DNA from: a bacterium
Lineage (GTDB): Bacteria; Vulcanimicrobiota; Xenobia; Xenobiales; JADMJV01
Reading direction: 5' to 3'
Length of the DNA stretch: 59,170 bases
NCBI GenBank assembly: GCA_030149525.1
Contig: JASBRJ010000279.1
Location: 1-59,170, forward strand
The notes beneath the pieces were generated by a model. That model had not been told where the DNA came from. It saw nothing but the letters and a program-made list of their open reading frames with translations, and made no database searches. How positions within the stretch are numbered: the stretch's first letter is position 1; every line of letters begins with the position of its first letter. Position numbers and translations under genes: made by a program. Of the stretch, positions 34,800-43,773 are shown in pieces.

Positions 34800-36143
34800 C
34801 TATCGCCCCATGAGCCATTCTTGAGCCTTTTGCTCATTGAGCGCCGGAGCCTCAACCCAGTCGCCGTAGTCGTCGAGTTTATGACTGAATCGGTCGATCA
34901 TCATCTGCTCCACTTCGTCGCTCGTGGCGTGCGGGTTCCGGCGGTGAAGTTCGGCTTGGACGGAGGCGGTACGGGGGGTGGCAAAAGAGGTTCCCCAGGC
35001 TCCGTCGATTTGACCGTCGGCGTAGAAGTCGATGCCGGGGTCTTGATTGGTGTAATCGGCCACCACTTCTTTGCCCCCGAACTGACGGGTGGCACCCACC
35101 GTGGTGGTTTCCTCGTTGGTCAGTCGATTTCTGAAGAAGTCCGGTGACAGTTCAGGGGTTGGTGCGTCGAGCCTCATCAAGGAGAGGACACGCCCGGAGT
35201 TGGCTGCGGCCACGCTGACGGAGTTATTGCGAGCCTCGAAGCTGTGAACGGCCTGGTCGTATTTCGCTTGCGCTTCGGTGATGCGCTCATCGGCGCTTGC
35301 CTCATCGATAAGAGAGAGGAGGCCTTGCTGAAATTTGGCACGAGCGTCGCCTACGCCGTCCAGGACATCCTGAGCCTCTACTCCGAGGGCGGGAGCCAAT
35401 TTTTCAACTCTCCTTTGCCCAACGGTTTGGCTTTGGGGGTGAGCGGTTTTGTCCCAGGCCATGCGGGTTCTCTCATAGAGTGATTCCATGATCTGCGCTT
35501 TGCCCCAGCCTCGAGAAAGGTTGAGAACGGTATTGCGGGCGCCGCTTTGAGTCAGTTGTTCCAGTTCCTGGGTGGCCGACTGGAGGGAACCAAGTTGGCG
35601 ATGCATGATGTAGTCGTAGGTGAACTGGCGAGCTTTCTCAGGCGTGAAGGGGCGGTTGTCGAGTCTCGAATAGAATCTCTCGGCGATGCGGGTTGATTCG
35701 TTGGCGGGTGCTTTTCGAAGTGAGATTCCATTCTGAAAGCCCAGTTCTCGGCTGGATTGCTCCACCACGTCTCCGTGCGATTTTCCACCGTGATCGTCGA
35801 AAAAGTCACTCACGATGAGGGTTCCGGGTTCGAGCGTTTCGGTTGCCGTCAGGTTCACGGGAGCTTCCGCATTGACATCTATCTTGGATTCAGCGACTTG
35901 AGCCACCTGGGCCGCCGAGGCGGGGTTCGCTATCCCCAGGACGGCGGGCGTTGCTGAAGCGAGGAGAAAAGACAGGTTGCGGAGGTTGAGAGATTCGGCC
36001 TTCTCCTTGTCAAGGGCGTTTTCAAAATCCGTGGTAGCCGTGAAACGTTCGACTTGCGACGATTCTTCGGCGGGCCGGGCCTTTAGTGGAGGCGGAGATT
36101 GTTTTTTGAGATTTCGGAGTGGTGAGTGACCAAAAATTTGCAT
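34800..36143 (-). CDS. Divergent subtilase-like (S8) protein
   Basis: A 447-residue protein. Residues 57-80 are a hydrophobic, Ala-rich stretch that could be an internal signal or membrane segment. 'LIVSDFFDDHGGKSHGDVVEQ' (about 109-129) has Asp113 and His123 close together, where normal subtilases have Asp and His about 35-55 residues apart. 'SVAAANSGRV' resembles the oxyanion-hole Asn block, and 'GAWGTSFATP' carries the catalytic-type Ser386. The triad may be arranged unusually or may be incomplete. A helical insert of about 200 residues separates the parts. No strong ribosome site; divergent from the diguanylate cyclase gene. Confidence 0.7.
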   Translation of the reverse strand: MQIFGHSPLRNLKKQSPPPLKARPAEESSQVERFTATTDFENALDKEKAESLNLRNLSFLLASATPAVLGIANPASAAQVAQVAESKIDVNAEAPVNLTATETLEPGTLIVSDFFDDHGGKSHGDVVEQSSRELGFQNGISLRKAPANESTRIAERFYSRLDNRPFTPEKARQFTYDYIMHRQLGSLQSATQELEQLTQSGARNTVLNLSRGWGKAQIMESLYERTRMAWDKTAHPQSQTVGQRRVEKLAPALGVEAQDVLDGVGDARAKFQQGLLSLIDEASADERITEAQAKYDQAVHSFEARNNSVSVAAANSGRVLSLMRLDAPTPELSPDFFRNRLTNEETTTVGATRQFGGKEVVADYTNQDPGIDFYADGQIDGAWGTSFATPRTASVQAELHRRNPHATSDEVEQMMIDRFSHKLDDYGDWVEAPALNEQKAQEWLMGR

Positions 36144-36250
36144 CGTGTAAAGAGTAAGTCGGGATCGTTAAGCGATCGTCAAATCTTAACTCTTGAAAGG
36201 TTGCGATTTGCCGGGTTAATCTTGAAGGTCTTTGTCCGATACTCTTTTAG

Positions 36251-37387
36251 ATGTGGGGATTTAGAGAGGTCAAGTCGACAGAGCTTGACAGACAGCCTGA
36301 AGAGTGGGAGAGTCGCGCTCGCTTTTTGGAAGTCGCTGTCCGAAATTTGATCATTCTGACGAAAGACTTTGCCTTCGATCTGGACGAATTGCAAACACCG
36401 GCATTCAAGGACCAACTGGACACTTTCTTGGAAGAACTTCCCAAGGAATGGCGCCCCCGGGCCCTGGAGAATAATTTTCGGACCCGTCAAAACCAGATCC
36501 AGGACTTCAGCAAACGTCAGCGCTCTTACATCGAGGAGAAGGAAGCTGAGTTCCGGCAGATCATCGATACTCTGGTTTCCGGTTTGGCCAAGGCCGGAGC
36601 GGAGAGTGACGAGTTCTGCAAAACCATGGAGTCCTGTGGTCAGGCCCTGGAGAAAGTGGCCAAACTCGATGATATCCGGAAGTTGAGAGAGGCTTTGAAT
36701 CAGCAGATCGGGGTGATGAGTCAAGAGATTCGACAGAAGCGCGATCGCGACGCCAAAGCTCTTGAGCAGCTTCGAAAGAAGGTCTCCAACCTTCATCTCG
36801 AGTTGAAGACGGCTGTCAAGGAAGGGCGCGCCTGTCCTCTCACTCATGTGGGCAACCGTCGTGCCTTTGATGAGTCGCTGCAGAACCGCTACGAACATTG
36901 TTGCCTGGTGTGGAAACCGTTCGCGTTGATTCTCATGGATATCGACAATTTTAAGAAGATCAACGACACCTTTGGGCACACTGCCGGCGACCGGGTTCTT
37001 ACCAATGTGGCGAGGGCCTTGAGCAAGCAAATTCGGTCCGACGATATGGTGACTCGTTACGGCGGTGAAGAGTTTGCCGTGATTTTAGGTTCGGCAACGC
37101 TTCGGGGAGCCAAGAAGTGTGCCCGCAAGTTGGTGAAGATGATCGATAAGCTGGCTTTCTTGTCCGAGGACGGAGTGGAGATTCCGGTGACTATCAGTGC
37201 AGGGATCGCCATGTTGAAACAGGAGGACACTCCCGAGAGTCTGATTCGAAGAGCCGATGAAGCTCTCTACGCCGCGAAAGCCAACGGCAAGAATCAAGCC
37301 GTTTGTGAACAGTATAAACCGAAGAGTCGATCCCATGGTATGGGGCGAATGGCTCGTGGTTTGCTGGAAACGTTTCACCTGGTTTAA
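36251..37387 (+). CDS. Diguanylate cyclase (GGDEF) with coiled-coil sensor region
   Basis: A 378-residue protein. Residues about 1-190 are a helical, charged region with no recognised sensor domain. A GGDEF domain follows, with 'ILMDIDNFKKINDTFGHTAGD' and the active-site GGEEF at about 270-274. An inhibitory I-site RSDD lies five residues before it, the standard RxxD spacing. It should make cyclic di-GMP and be limited by product feedback. No membrane segment is seen, so it is probably cytoplasmic and controlled by its N-terminal coiled region. ATG at 36251 without an obvious ribosome site. Confidence 0.9.
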   Translation: MWGFREVKSTELDRQPEEWESRARFLEVAVRNLIILTKDFAFDLDELQTPAFKDQLDTFLEELPKEWRPRALENNFRTRQNQIQDFSKRQRSYIEEKEAEFRQIIDTLVSGLAKAGAESDEFCKTMESCGQALEKVAKLDDIRKLREALNQQIGVMSQEIRQKRDRDAKALEQLRKKVSNLHLELKTAVKEGRACPLTHVGNRRAFDESLQNRYEHCCLVWKPFALILMDIDNFKKINDTFGHTAGDRVLTNVARALSKQIRSDDMVTRYGGEEFAVILGSATLRGAKKCARKLVKMIDKLAFLSEDGVEIPVTISAGIAMLKQEDTPESLIRRADEALYAAKANGKNQAVCEQYKPKSRSHGMGRMARGLLETFHLV

Positions 37388-37496
37388 GGATTTTTTCAGT
37401 CCCGCGAGTCGTTAACATTTTGATGAAAACCTGGGTGTCTGGTCACGCTACACTTGTGACATAGAACAAAAAAGATCCCAGGAGAATTCACTCGAT

Positions 37497-38876
37497 ATGA
37501 TTTTGCGTCCAAACCTTTCCACCCCACAAACCACCTCGAGAAGCGTCGCTCCCAAGGCTGCTCCCTCGGCCGAGCCCACTCAGACCGGTCCTCAGGACAG
37601 TGCCAGTCTCGGAGAGTACAAGCCCGGAGAACTCCTCCTCCGTACACGTCCGGGATTCTCACTCGCAAGCAACAACAATTCGGTCGTCGACTCATTGGGA
37701 GCTCAGGTCCTCGGGTCTTTCGACACCCCCGGCGGCATTCATAAGTCCGAAACCGGTGAATTTCTCCACCTTAAACTTCCCGCCGGTGTCTCCGTAGAGC
37801 AGGCTATGGCGAAGCTTGCCGACGACCCCCGAGTCGAGTTCAGCGCGCCCAACACCATCTATAAGCTCGATGAGTTTCAGATGAACCAAAATCCCGCACC
37901 TGTCGACGATCCCGACATGGGCAAGCTGTGGGGACTGAACAACGAAGGCCAAACCGGCGGTAAAGCCGATGCCGATATCGACGCTCCCGAAGCATGGCAA
38001 ATTCATGCCGGACGAACCCAGTCTCAAGGCGGTCCTATCATCGCCGTCATCGATACGGGAGTCGACTACAATCACCCCGATCTTCAGGCCAATATGTGGG
38101 TCAATCCCGGTGAGATTCCCGGAGACGGCATCGACAACGACGGCAACGGCGTGATCGACGATGTTCACGGCTACAACGCTTTCTCCGACAACGGCGACCC
38201 CATGGACGGTCAAGGTCACGGCACCCACTGTGCCGGGACCATCGGTGCCGTAGGTAACAACGGTGTGGGCGTGGTCGGTGTGAACCAGAACGCCAACATC
38301 ATGGCTGTGAAGATTTTCAACGACGAAGGCAGCACCGACGCGGCGGCCATTGTTCGCGGTATTCAGTACGCCACCAAAATGGGGGCTCGTATCACCTCTA
38401 ACAGCTGGGGCGGACCTCTGCCTAACTCCGCTATCCGAGAGGCGTTCGAGCAGTCTCCTTCCGCTCTCCACCTGGTAGCAGCGGGCAACAGCGGCTACAA
38501 TAACGACTGGCTTCCTTCGTTCCCGGCCAACTACGGTCTGGACAACATCGTAGCGGTTGCTGCTACCGATCATAACGACGAACTGGCGAGTTTCTCCCAG
38601 TACGGCAAGAAGAACGTCGACTTGGGAGCTCCCGGTGTGGACATCCTCTCCACCGTTCCCGGCGGTAAGTACGCTACCTACTCCGGAACCTCCATGGCCA
38701 CCCCTCACGTCAGTGGAGCCGCCACCCTGATCGCGTCCCAGAATCCCGATATCACCAACGAAGAGCTTCGCGCCCGATTGGAGCAAGGGACCGATAAAGT
38801 GGCGGCGCTCGATGGAAAGACCGCTTCCGGTGGTCGACTCAACGTTCACAAAGCGTTGACCATGGAACTCGGCTAG
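37497..38876 (+). CDS. Subtilisin-like serine protease (S8) with prodomain
   Basis: A 459-residue protease. Residues about 40-120 form an inhibitor_I9-like prodomain ('PGELLLRTRPGFSL', 'EFLHLKLPAGVSVEQAMAKL'). All catalytic blocks are present: VIDTGVDYNHPDL (Asp about 186), GHGTHCAGTIGA (His about 241), LVAAGNSG (oxyanion Asn) and SGTSMATPHVSG (Ser about 398). 'NPGEIPGDGIDNDGNGVIDDVHG' looks like a calcium-binding surface loop. No N-terminal signal peptide is visible, which is unusual for this family, so the export route is unknown. AGGAGAA lies 14 bases before the ATG. A glycine-rich membrane protein gene follows after 10 bases. Confidence 0.93.
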   Translation: MILRPNLSTPQTTSRSVAPKAAPSAEPTQTGPQDSASLGEYKPGELLLRTRPGFSLASNNNSVVDSLGAQVLGSFDTPGGIHKSETGEFLHLKLPAGVSVEQAMAKLADDPRVEFSAPNTIYKLDEFQMNQNPAPVDDPDMGKLWGLNNEGQTGGKADADIDAPEAWQIHAGRTQSQGGPIIAVIDTGVDYNHPDLQANMWVNPGEIPGDGIDNDGNGVIDDVHGYNAFSDNGDPMDGQGHGTHCAGTIGAVGNNGVGVVGVNQNANIMAVKIFNDEGSTDAAAIVRGIQYATKMGARITSNSWGGPLPNSAIREAFEQSPSALHLVAAGNSGYNNDWLPSFPANYGLDNIVAVAATDHNDELASFSQYGKKNVDLGAPGVDILSTVPGGKYATYSGTSMATPHVSGAATLIASQNPDITNEELRARLEQGTDKVAALDGKTASGGRLNVHKALTMELG

Positions 38877-38886
38877 GGGTGGAGCT

Positions 38887-39354
38887 ATGAATATCCCATC
38901 CTCGCGTTTTCCCAAAACTCAAGCTCCTCGGCTCCGAGCGGAGAAGCAAGAGCAACCGAAAGAGCCCTGGCACAAACAAGCTGGAGACTACCTGGAACAG
39001 GCCAACGACATTATGACGCCTCGTCTGGCAGGTCTCGGCATGGCGGCGAAGTTCGCTATGAAGGGCAACCAGATCACAGAGTCGCTCCACCCGGTTATGA
39101 AAGTCGTGGGGATCGTCGGTGGAGGCCTGGTGGGCGGAGCTATCGGGTATCTTGGAGGAGGCCTGTTGCAGGACCTCAACTCCACGGCAACCGATGCTGT
39201 CTTCGGTAAGGAGACCGGCTTGGCCAAGTCCCTTGTTTCCACGGGGATAAACTCTGCGGTCTTCGGGCTGGTGGGTGGTTGGACTGGTGGTGCGCTTCAC
39301 GGTGTTGCCATCGCCGGCGGAGCTGCCACTCTGGCTCGCCAGGATCTGATGTAG
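38887..39354 (+). CDS. Glycine-zipper membrane protein
   Basis: A 155-residue protein. The first 45 residues are polar and basic. Two Gly-rich hydrophobic segments follow ('VVGIVGGGLVGGAIGYLGGG', about 78-97, and 'NSAVFGLVGGWTGGALHGVAIAGG', about 121-144) with a Gly-x-x-x-Gly pattern typical of packed membrane helices. Ten bases separate it from the subtilase stop, so the two are probably one operon, and a terminator follows. It might anchor, secrete or control the protease, but that is inference from position only. Confidence 0.75.
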   Translation: MNIPSSRFPKTQAPRLRAEKQEQPKEPWHKQAGDYLEQANDIMTPRLAGLGMAAKFAMKGNQITESLHPVMKVVGIVGGGLVGGAIGYLGGGLLQDLNSTATDAVFGKETGLAKSLVSTGINSAVFGLVGGWTGGALHGVAIAGGAATLARQDLM

Positions 39355-39378
39355 CTCCTATTAAGATAGGAAAAGAAA

Positions 39379-39405
39379 AGGCGCCCCTTGTGGCGTCTTT
39401 TTTTA
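39379..39405 (+). terminator. Intrinsic terminator of the subtilase operon
   Basis: AGGCGCC at 39379-39385 pairs with GGCGTCT at 39392-39398 (one G-T wobble) over a 6-base loop, followed by a run of seven or eight T. An A-rich tract precedes it, so some action on the minus strand is possible. Confidence 0.9.
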
Positions 39406-39478
39406 TATCTTCAAACCGGGGTTAGGCTTTGCAACCACAGGGATGATAGCACTCATTGTTGGGGTCGATCGGGTTGAT

Positions 39479-40612
39479 TCATTGGGCCCATTTCACTTGG
39501 TAGAGACCGTCCTTCATCAAGGTCAGAGGTCCGTCAGGCATCTGAAGTATCACTTCAAGAACTTTCACGTCGGGTTGGAGCTGAGGCAGATAGACTCGGT
39601 CGATGTGGACCACCCTGTCCGGTCGTGAGAAGTCGCTGGGACCAACCTGTCCTCCGAAATGTTCGGATCGTCCGAAGGCGATATGAAGCCCGAGCTTTTC
39701 GTCCAGAAGAACGATACCGGTAGGCTCGATTCCCAGGTCTCCCAACACACCCAGACCCAGTTCCGCCATGTTGCCGTAAGCCGGCTCTTCTGCAAGCTTC
39801 TGTTTTTCGCGTTGGGAGGCCGGGTTATCACTGAGGACCTCCACGGCCCGGTTGTTTTCAATACGGTAGAGCACGACGTCGTCGCCGAATTGGACGGGAA
39901 GCTGACCGGCACTTCGACTTGTCTCATTCTCGCCTTCGTAGGGAACGATGTAGGCTTCACCCGAGGGGAGGTTGCCCGCTGTGCCCGGCTCGGTAATAAC
40001 CCCGCCCGAGGCGTGTCCTGTACGATACCTTAAGTCAAGCTTCAGTTTGTGGACAGCCTCTTTCACCTGGAAGACGAAGTCGCAAGCTTGCGCCTCGTCC
40101 ACCAGCTCTTTGAGTTGATGTACCCGACGATTGATCATCTCGTAGTCGAGAGCTAAAGCCGGAATCATGGACCGAGTGAATCCCGGCATGGTAGCTGCTC
40201 GAAATCCGAACTTTCGAGCCCCAACCTTCATGGGAGCGGTGGCTGAAAAGCGGGATGGGACAATCAGGATCTGATAATTTTGAAAGACAGATTCCATAGG
40301 TACTGCGTCGGGAAGCTCGTCGGCAGAGCTTGGCAAGCTTGTCAGCTGAGACGCCTCGCCGGGCAGGTCGGCGTTGTTGGCTCGGGCGTTGCGATAACCA
40401 AAAAGACTCACCTTCTCAAGGCCCAGCTTCGCAGCCACCGGATGAAGCTTCTCATACCAGTCCAACGCCAACGCACGACGGTCCGCCCAGTTGGCGTCGT
40501 CGGGCACCGCCTCATCGGGAAAGTCGATCAGAAAGGCCAACGCTTTATCTTCAGGACGGGGCTGAAACACACGGGTAACAAGATTCAGAAGTTCTTCGGT
40601 AGAGAGGTTCAT
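39479..40612 (-). CDS. M29-type (AmpS/PepS-like) metallo-aminopeptidase homologue
   Basis: A 377-residue protein whose central 'GTAGNLPSGEAYIVPYEGE' matches the metal-ligand block of family M29 aminopeptidases. Candidate metal ligands appear in the right order and at nearly the same spacings as I recall for Thermus AmpT: Glu219 (GNLPSGE), Glu284 (NMAELGLG), His310 and His318 ('GLHIAFGRSEHFGG'), His336 and Asp338 (VVHID). The set looks complete, so activity is likely. Homologues also include ring-opening dioxygenases of the NicX type, which share the fold, so the reaction could differ. No signal peptide, so probably cytoplasmic. Divergent from the gene at 40704. Confidence 0.8.
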   Translation of the reverse strand: MNLSTEELLNLVTRVFQPRPEDKALAFLIDFPDEAVPDDANWADRRALALDWYEKLHPVAAKLGLEKVSLFGYRNARANNADLPGEASQLTSLPSSADELPDAVPMESVFQNYQILIVPSRFSATAPMKVGARKFGFRAATMPGFTRSMIPALALDYEMINRRVHQLKELVDEAQACDFVFQVKEAVHKLKLDLRYRTGHASGGVITEPGTAGNLPSGEAYIVPYEGENETSRSAGQLPVQFGDDVVLYRIENNRAVEVLSDNPASQREKQKLAEEPAYGNMAELGLGVLGDLGIEPTGIVLLDEKLGLHIAFGRSEHFGGQVGPSDFSRPDRVVHIDRVYLPQLQPDVKVLEVILQMPDGPLTLMKDGLYQVKWAQ

Positions 40613-40703
40613 TGAGAGTCTTTATCTTGAGTAGGAGAGTTTTCCTGGAGGCGTTGGTTTCGGCCACAGTGCCCAACGGGCAACCAGATGCTATAACTAC
40701 AAT

Positions 40704-41105
40704 GTGACAAAGTTCAACTATCATCTCATAGGTCTAAGTGTTCCAAGAGGCACTCGCGACGTTTTTGACTGCGGAGGAGAAATGATTCAGCTCTCGGTGT
40801 TGCTGAGGGCGAGCTTTAAGTTCGGCGGTCGCTCCCTGACCGCCACTACGAATATACTGCCAAGCGATACCCTGCGCAAAGTCTTTATGGGACTCGAGTG
40901 GTATAACAAGCCGATCTCTCTGGAGCAGACGGAAGAGTCTACCTGGCGGGCAGATTGGAAGTTCTGTTATCCGTCCGACGACAGCGGCTGGGAGATCATC
41001 CGCTACAACCCTGGAAAAATGTTGACGACCTTTGACCCTCGGAAAGGGCTTATCACTATTGACCAACTGTACGACTCGGACAGTCGACCCGTGGGACCAC
41101 CCTGA
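40704..41105 (+). CDS. Small protein of unknown function
   Basis: A 133-residue soluble protein with strand-like alternation and several Trp ('GLEWYNKPISLEQTEESTWRADWKF'), and no recognised family. The GTG start has no clear ribosome site. It precedes galE by 52 bases on the same strand and could be co-transcribed with it. Confidence 0.6.
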   Translation: MTKFNYHLIGLSVPRGTRDVFDCGGEMIQLSVLLRASFKFGGRSLTATTNILPSDTLRKVFMGLEWYNKPISLEQTEESTWRADWKFCYPSDDSGWEIIRYNPGKMLTTFDPRKGLITIDQLYDSDSRPVGPP

Positions 41106-41157
41106 ATGCCAATCTTCGAAGAGGAAGCCTCGCCCCCGGGATAAACCGAACTGAACT

Positions 41158-42120
41158 ATGAGAGTTCTAGTTACAGGTGGCGCAGGCTATATCGGAAGTC
41201 ATACGGCCAAGGAGTTGTCCAACCAGGGCATGGAACCTGTGGTTTACGACAACCTGATCCATGGTCATCGAGAGGCTTGTAAGTGGGGACCGTTCATCCA
41301 GGGGGAGCTGCACGACCTGGAACGGCTCAGGGAGTGTCTTCGAGAGCACAAGATCGAGGCAGTGATTCACTTCGCCGCCTACGCCTATGTAGGCGAGTCC
41401 ATGAAAGACCCGGGCAAGTACTTCTGGAACAACGTCGAGGGAAGCCTTTCTCTCATTCGCGCCATGCGCCAGGAGAGCGTAAATCTGATGGTCTTCTCCT
41501 CCAGTTGCGCCACCTATGGAATACCTGAATCGGTACCCATCAGCGAGGCAGAGATTCAGAAGCCGATTAATCCTTACGGGGAGACCAAGCTGATCGTGGA
41601 ACGGGCTCTCCACTGGTACGCTCAAGCTTCTCCCCTGAAATACGCGGCCTTAAGGTATTTCAACGCTGCCGGTGCCGACAAGTCGGGTGAAATAGGGGAG
41701 GACCACACCCCCGAGACTCATCTGATACCGTTAGCCATCGAGGCGGTTTTGGGTAAGCGTGACCCTCTGAAGATCTTCGGCACCGATTACCCCACTCGCG
41801 ATGGAACGGCCGAGCGCGACTACATTCATGTGGAAGATCTGGCTCGAGCCCATGTCTCGGCACTACATCATTTAGCGAATGGCAACGACAGTTTTTGCTG
41901 TAACCTCGGTACCGGTAACGGGAGTACCGTTCGAGAAGTCTTGGATGAGTTGGAGAAAATCGCCGGTAAGCCCGTTCCCGCCGATCCGGCACCTCGTCGT
42001 GAGGGGGATCCACCGAGTCTGGTGGCCGATCCCAGCTTGGCCGAGAAGCTTCTAGGTTGGAAGGCTGAGAACAATCTCAGCGATATTCTTCAAGACGCTT
42101 ATCGTTGGCACACTAAGTAG
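41158..42120 (+). CDS. galE: UDP-glucose 4-epimerase
   Basis: A 320-residue extended short-chain dehydrogenase. The NAD-binding GGAGYIGSH is at residues 7-15, catalytic Ser in 'FSSSCATYG', and Tyr/Lys in PYGETK. The substrate-side blocks 'LRYFNAAGAD', 'DYPTRDGTAERDYIHVEDLA' and 'NLGTGNGSTVREV' are classic for GalE. It converts UDP-glucose to UDP-galactose and supplies galactosyl donors, probably for the glycan genes nearby. Its 3' end is 20 bases from the convergent glycosyltransferase. Confidence 0.95.
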   Translation: MRVLVTGGAGYIGSHTAKELSNQGMEPVVYDNLIHGHREACKWGPFIQGELHDLERLRECLREHKIEAVIHFAAYAYVGESMKDPGKYFWNNVEGSLSLIRAMRQESVNLMVFSSSCATYGIPESVPISEAEIQKPINPYGETKLIVERALHWYAQASPLKYAALRYFNAAGADKSGEIGEDHTPETHLIPLAIEAVLGKRDPLKIFGTDYPTRDGTAERDYIHVEDLARAHVSALHHLANGNDSFCCNLGTGNGSTVREVLDELEKIAGKPVPADPAPRREGDPPSLVADPSLAEKLLGWKAENNLSDILQDAYRWHTK

Positions 42121-42139
42121 TGCTCTGGCTGAATAAGAG

Positions 42140-43117
42140 TTAGACGTCTTTAGTAAACTCGTTGCCCAGATACTCTTTAGCCACCCATCTGGGGCGCCGC
42201 TTGACCTCATTGTAAATCCTGGCCACGTACTCTCCGAGGATTCCTAAGAACAGAAGCTGCACGCCGCCCAAGAAAAAGACGGAAACGATGACACCCGCCC
42301 AACCGGGAAGCTCACGTGCCGTGCTCCCCATAAACTCGAAGCCCGCGAGCCGCCAGGTGATGACGAAGAGTATGGCGGCAAGGCAAAAGCCCACCACAAA
42401 CGTTCCCACATAACTCGCGAAACGCAAAGGCGTGACCGAGAAACTAAAGATCCCGTCGGCTGCCAGCTGAAACAGCTTCATAAGAGAATATTTTGGCTCC
42501 CCCGCTGCCCGGGCGGGTCGAGCATAGGCCACGCCGATGCTTTTGAAGCCGCTCCAAGCGCGCATCCCCCTAACGAAGATATGTCGTTCAGGGAGAGATA
42601 GGATGGTTTCCACTACGGCTCGGTCCATGACACAAAAGTCGCCTGAGTCGAGGGGGGCGTCGATGGAGGCCATCTTTCGAAAGAGAAGATAGAACGTCTT
42701 GTAAGCCGTGCGCTTGAAAATGTTCTCTTTGCGCTTTTGTCGAATCCCGTAAATGACTTGATAGCCTTCTTGCCATCGTTGCAGACATTCCACCAGAATT
42801 TCCGGAGGATCCTGGAGGTCGGCATCGATGACGCCCACGGCTTGACCTCGCGAATTTTGAAGGCCCGCATAAACCGCCGGTTGGTGGCCGAAATTTCTGG
42901 AGAGAGAAATGGCACGGAAACGGGGGTCTTCGGTGTGGATTTTCTTCAGGAGTTCCCAAGTAGTGTCACGAGAACCATCATCAACCAAAACAACTTCCCA
43001 CGTTATGTCGAGACCGTCCAGAACGGCTTTCACTCGTTCACAGGTCATTTCAATGACATCCTCTTCGTTATAACAGGGAACGACTACGGAGAGAGTAGGG
43101 CGATCATCGGCTTCCAT
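42140..43117 (-). CDS. Family 2 glycosyltransferase with C-terminal membrane helices (GtrB/ArnC type)
   Basis: A protein of about 325 residues starting at the Met of 'MEADDRPTLSVVVPCYNEED'. The frame is open 34 codons further upstream, but that would overlap the previous gene by 80 bases, so I place the start at 43117. GT2 motifs are 'VVPCYNEED', 'VDDGSRDTTWELL' and 'DADLQDPPE' (the Asp-x-Asp metal site), followed by two C-terminal membrane helices (about 245-270 and 280-305). These enzymes usually load glucose or a related sugar onto undecaprenyl phosphate. It follows the SprA-like gene in the same direction. Confidence 0.9.
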   Translation of the reverse strand: MEADDRPTLSVVVPCYNEEDVIEMTCERVKAVLDGLDITWEVVLVDDGSRDTTWELLKKIHTEDPRFRAISLSRNFGHQPAVYAGLQNSRGQAVGVIDADLQDPPEILVECLQRWQEGYQVIYGIRQKRKENIFKRTAYKTFYLLFRKMASIDAPLDSGDFCVMDRAVVETILSLPERHIFVRGMRAWSGFKSIGVAYARPARAAGEPKYSLMKLFQLAADGIFSFSVTPLRFASYVGTFVVGFCLAAILFVITWRLAGFEFMGSTARELPGWAGVIVSVFFLGGVQLLFLGILGEYVARIYNEVKRRPRWVAKEYLGNEFTKDV

Positions 43118-43139
43118 ACCGATGAGGTTCCCAGTATTC

Positions 43140-43685
43140 TTAAGATTGTCCTGTAGACTCTTTGCCCGCCATTTCGACCTGAATCTTTTCCAGACCGTGA
43201 ACCGAGCCACAGTTTTCACAGACCTTCAGCTTCACGCCGTCCTGCTCTCTCATCTCGGCCATAGCTTCCATCTCTACCTTGGAGGCCTGGGCGGCGACTT
43301 TAAGGTCCTGACCTGACGGTTGGCTGGGAGCGGTGGCTGCGGCTCTCACTTGGCGGGCTTCCTGGGCGCGGACCGCCGGGTCTTTGGCCGAGGGCATCTG
43401 AATCGCTACATCGCCGCCCACGGCATAACGCTGACCGTCGGGTCCGGTGGCAAACTGATAGTTGGGGGAACCGGCCATGTGTCCACCTGCGGCAGCATGG
43501 GCTCTTTCATGGGCGCGGACTTCGGTATCGCGTTTTTTGAGTTCCTGGACTTTTTTCTTTTCGTCTTCGGTCAGGGTGTTTTGAAAGGCGTGTTTCTTTT
43601 CATCGCTCTTGGCCTCGGCTTTTTGAACGTTGGCCTGGCGCTCGGCTGGAAGATGGATATGGGAAGAACCGCTGGAGACTCTCAT
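43140..43685 (-). CDS. SprA-related HExxH protein (putative metalloprotease)
   Basis: A 181-residue protein. 'VRAHERAHAAAGGHMAG' (57-73) contains the zinc-protease motif HERAH at 59-63, and 'GPDGQRYAVGGDVAIQ' follows, the arrangement of the SprA-related family (also called CJM1_0395-type putative metalloprotease). The rest is Lys/Glu/Ala rich with a long helical tail and a late 'VCENCGSVHG' Cys/His cluster that could bind another metal. No signal peptide. Whether it really cleaves protein is unproven for the family. Confidence 0.8.
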   Translation of the reverse strand: MRVSSGSSHIHLPAERQANVQKAEAKSDEKKHAFQNTLTEDEKKKVQELKKRDTEVRAHERAHAAAGGHMAGSPNYQFATGPDGQRYAVGGDVAIQMPSAKDPAVRAQEARQVRAAATAPSQPSGQDLKVAAQASKVEMEAMAEMREQDGVKLKVCENCGSVHGLEKIQVEMAGKESTGQS

Positions 43686-43718
43686 AGAGAGCGTATCGGC
43701 CGTTGGCGGAGAAAATTA

Positions 43719-43747
43719 AGACGACCCGTCCAGGGGGCGGGTCGTCT
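43719..43747 (-). terminator. Intrinsic terminator of the pilin operon
   Basis: AGACGACCCG at 43719-43728 pairs perfectly with CGGGTCGTCT at 43738-43747 around a 9-base loop. On the minus strand it is followed by CTTAATTTTCTC, a weak T-rich tract. It sits after the stop at 43774 and before the SprA-related gene, so it separates the pilin operon from it. Confidence 0.8.
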
Positions 43748-43773
43748 GATTTTGTCTTACCTTGAGATAGCGA

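Noticed and set aside
37692-38915. Long open frame on the minus strand opposite the subtilase (407 codons), Val/Gly/Asp rich.
   Set aside because: The plus strand encodes a complete subtilase with all catalytic blocks; the antisense product is a compositional shadow.
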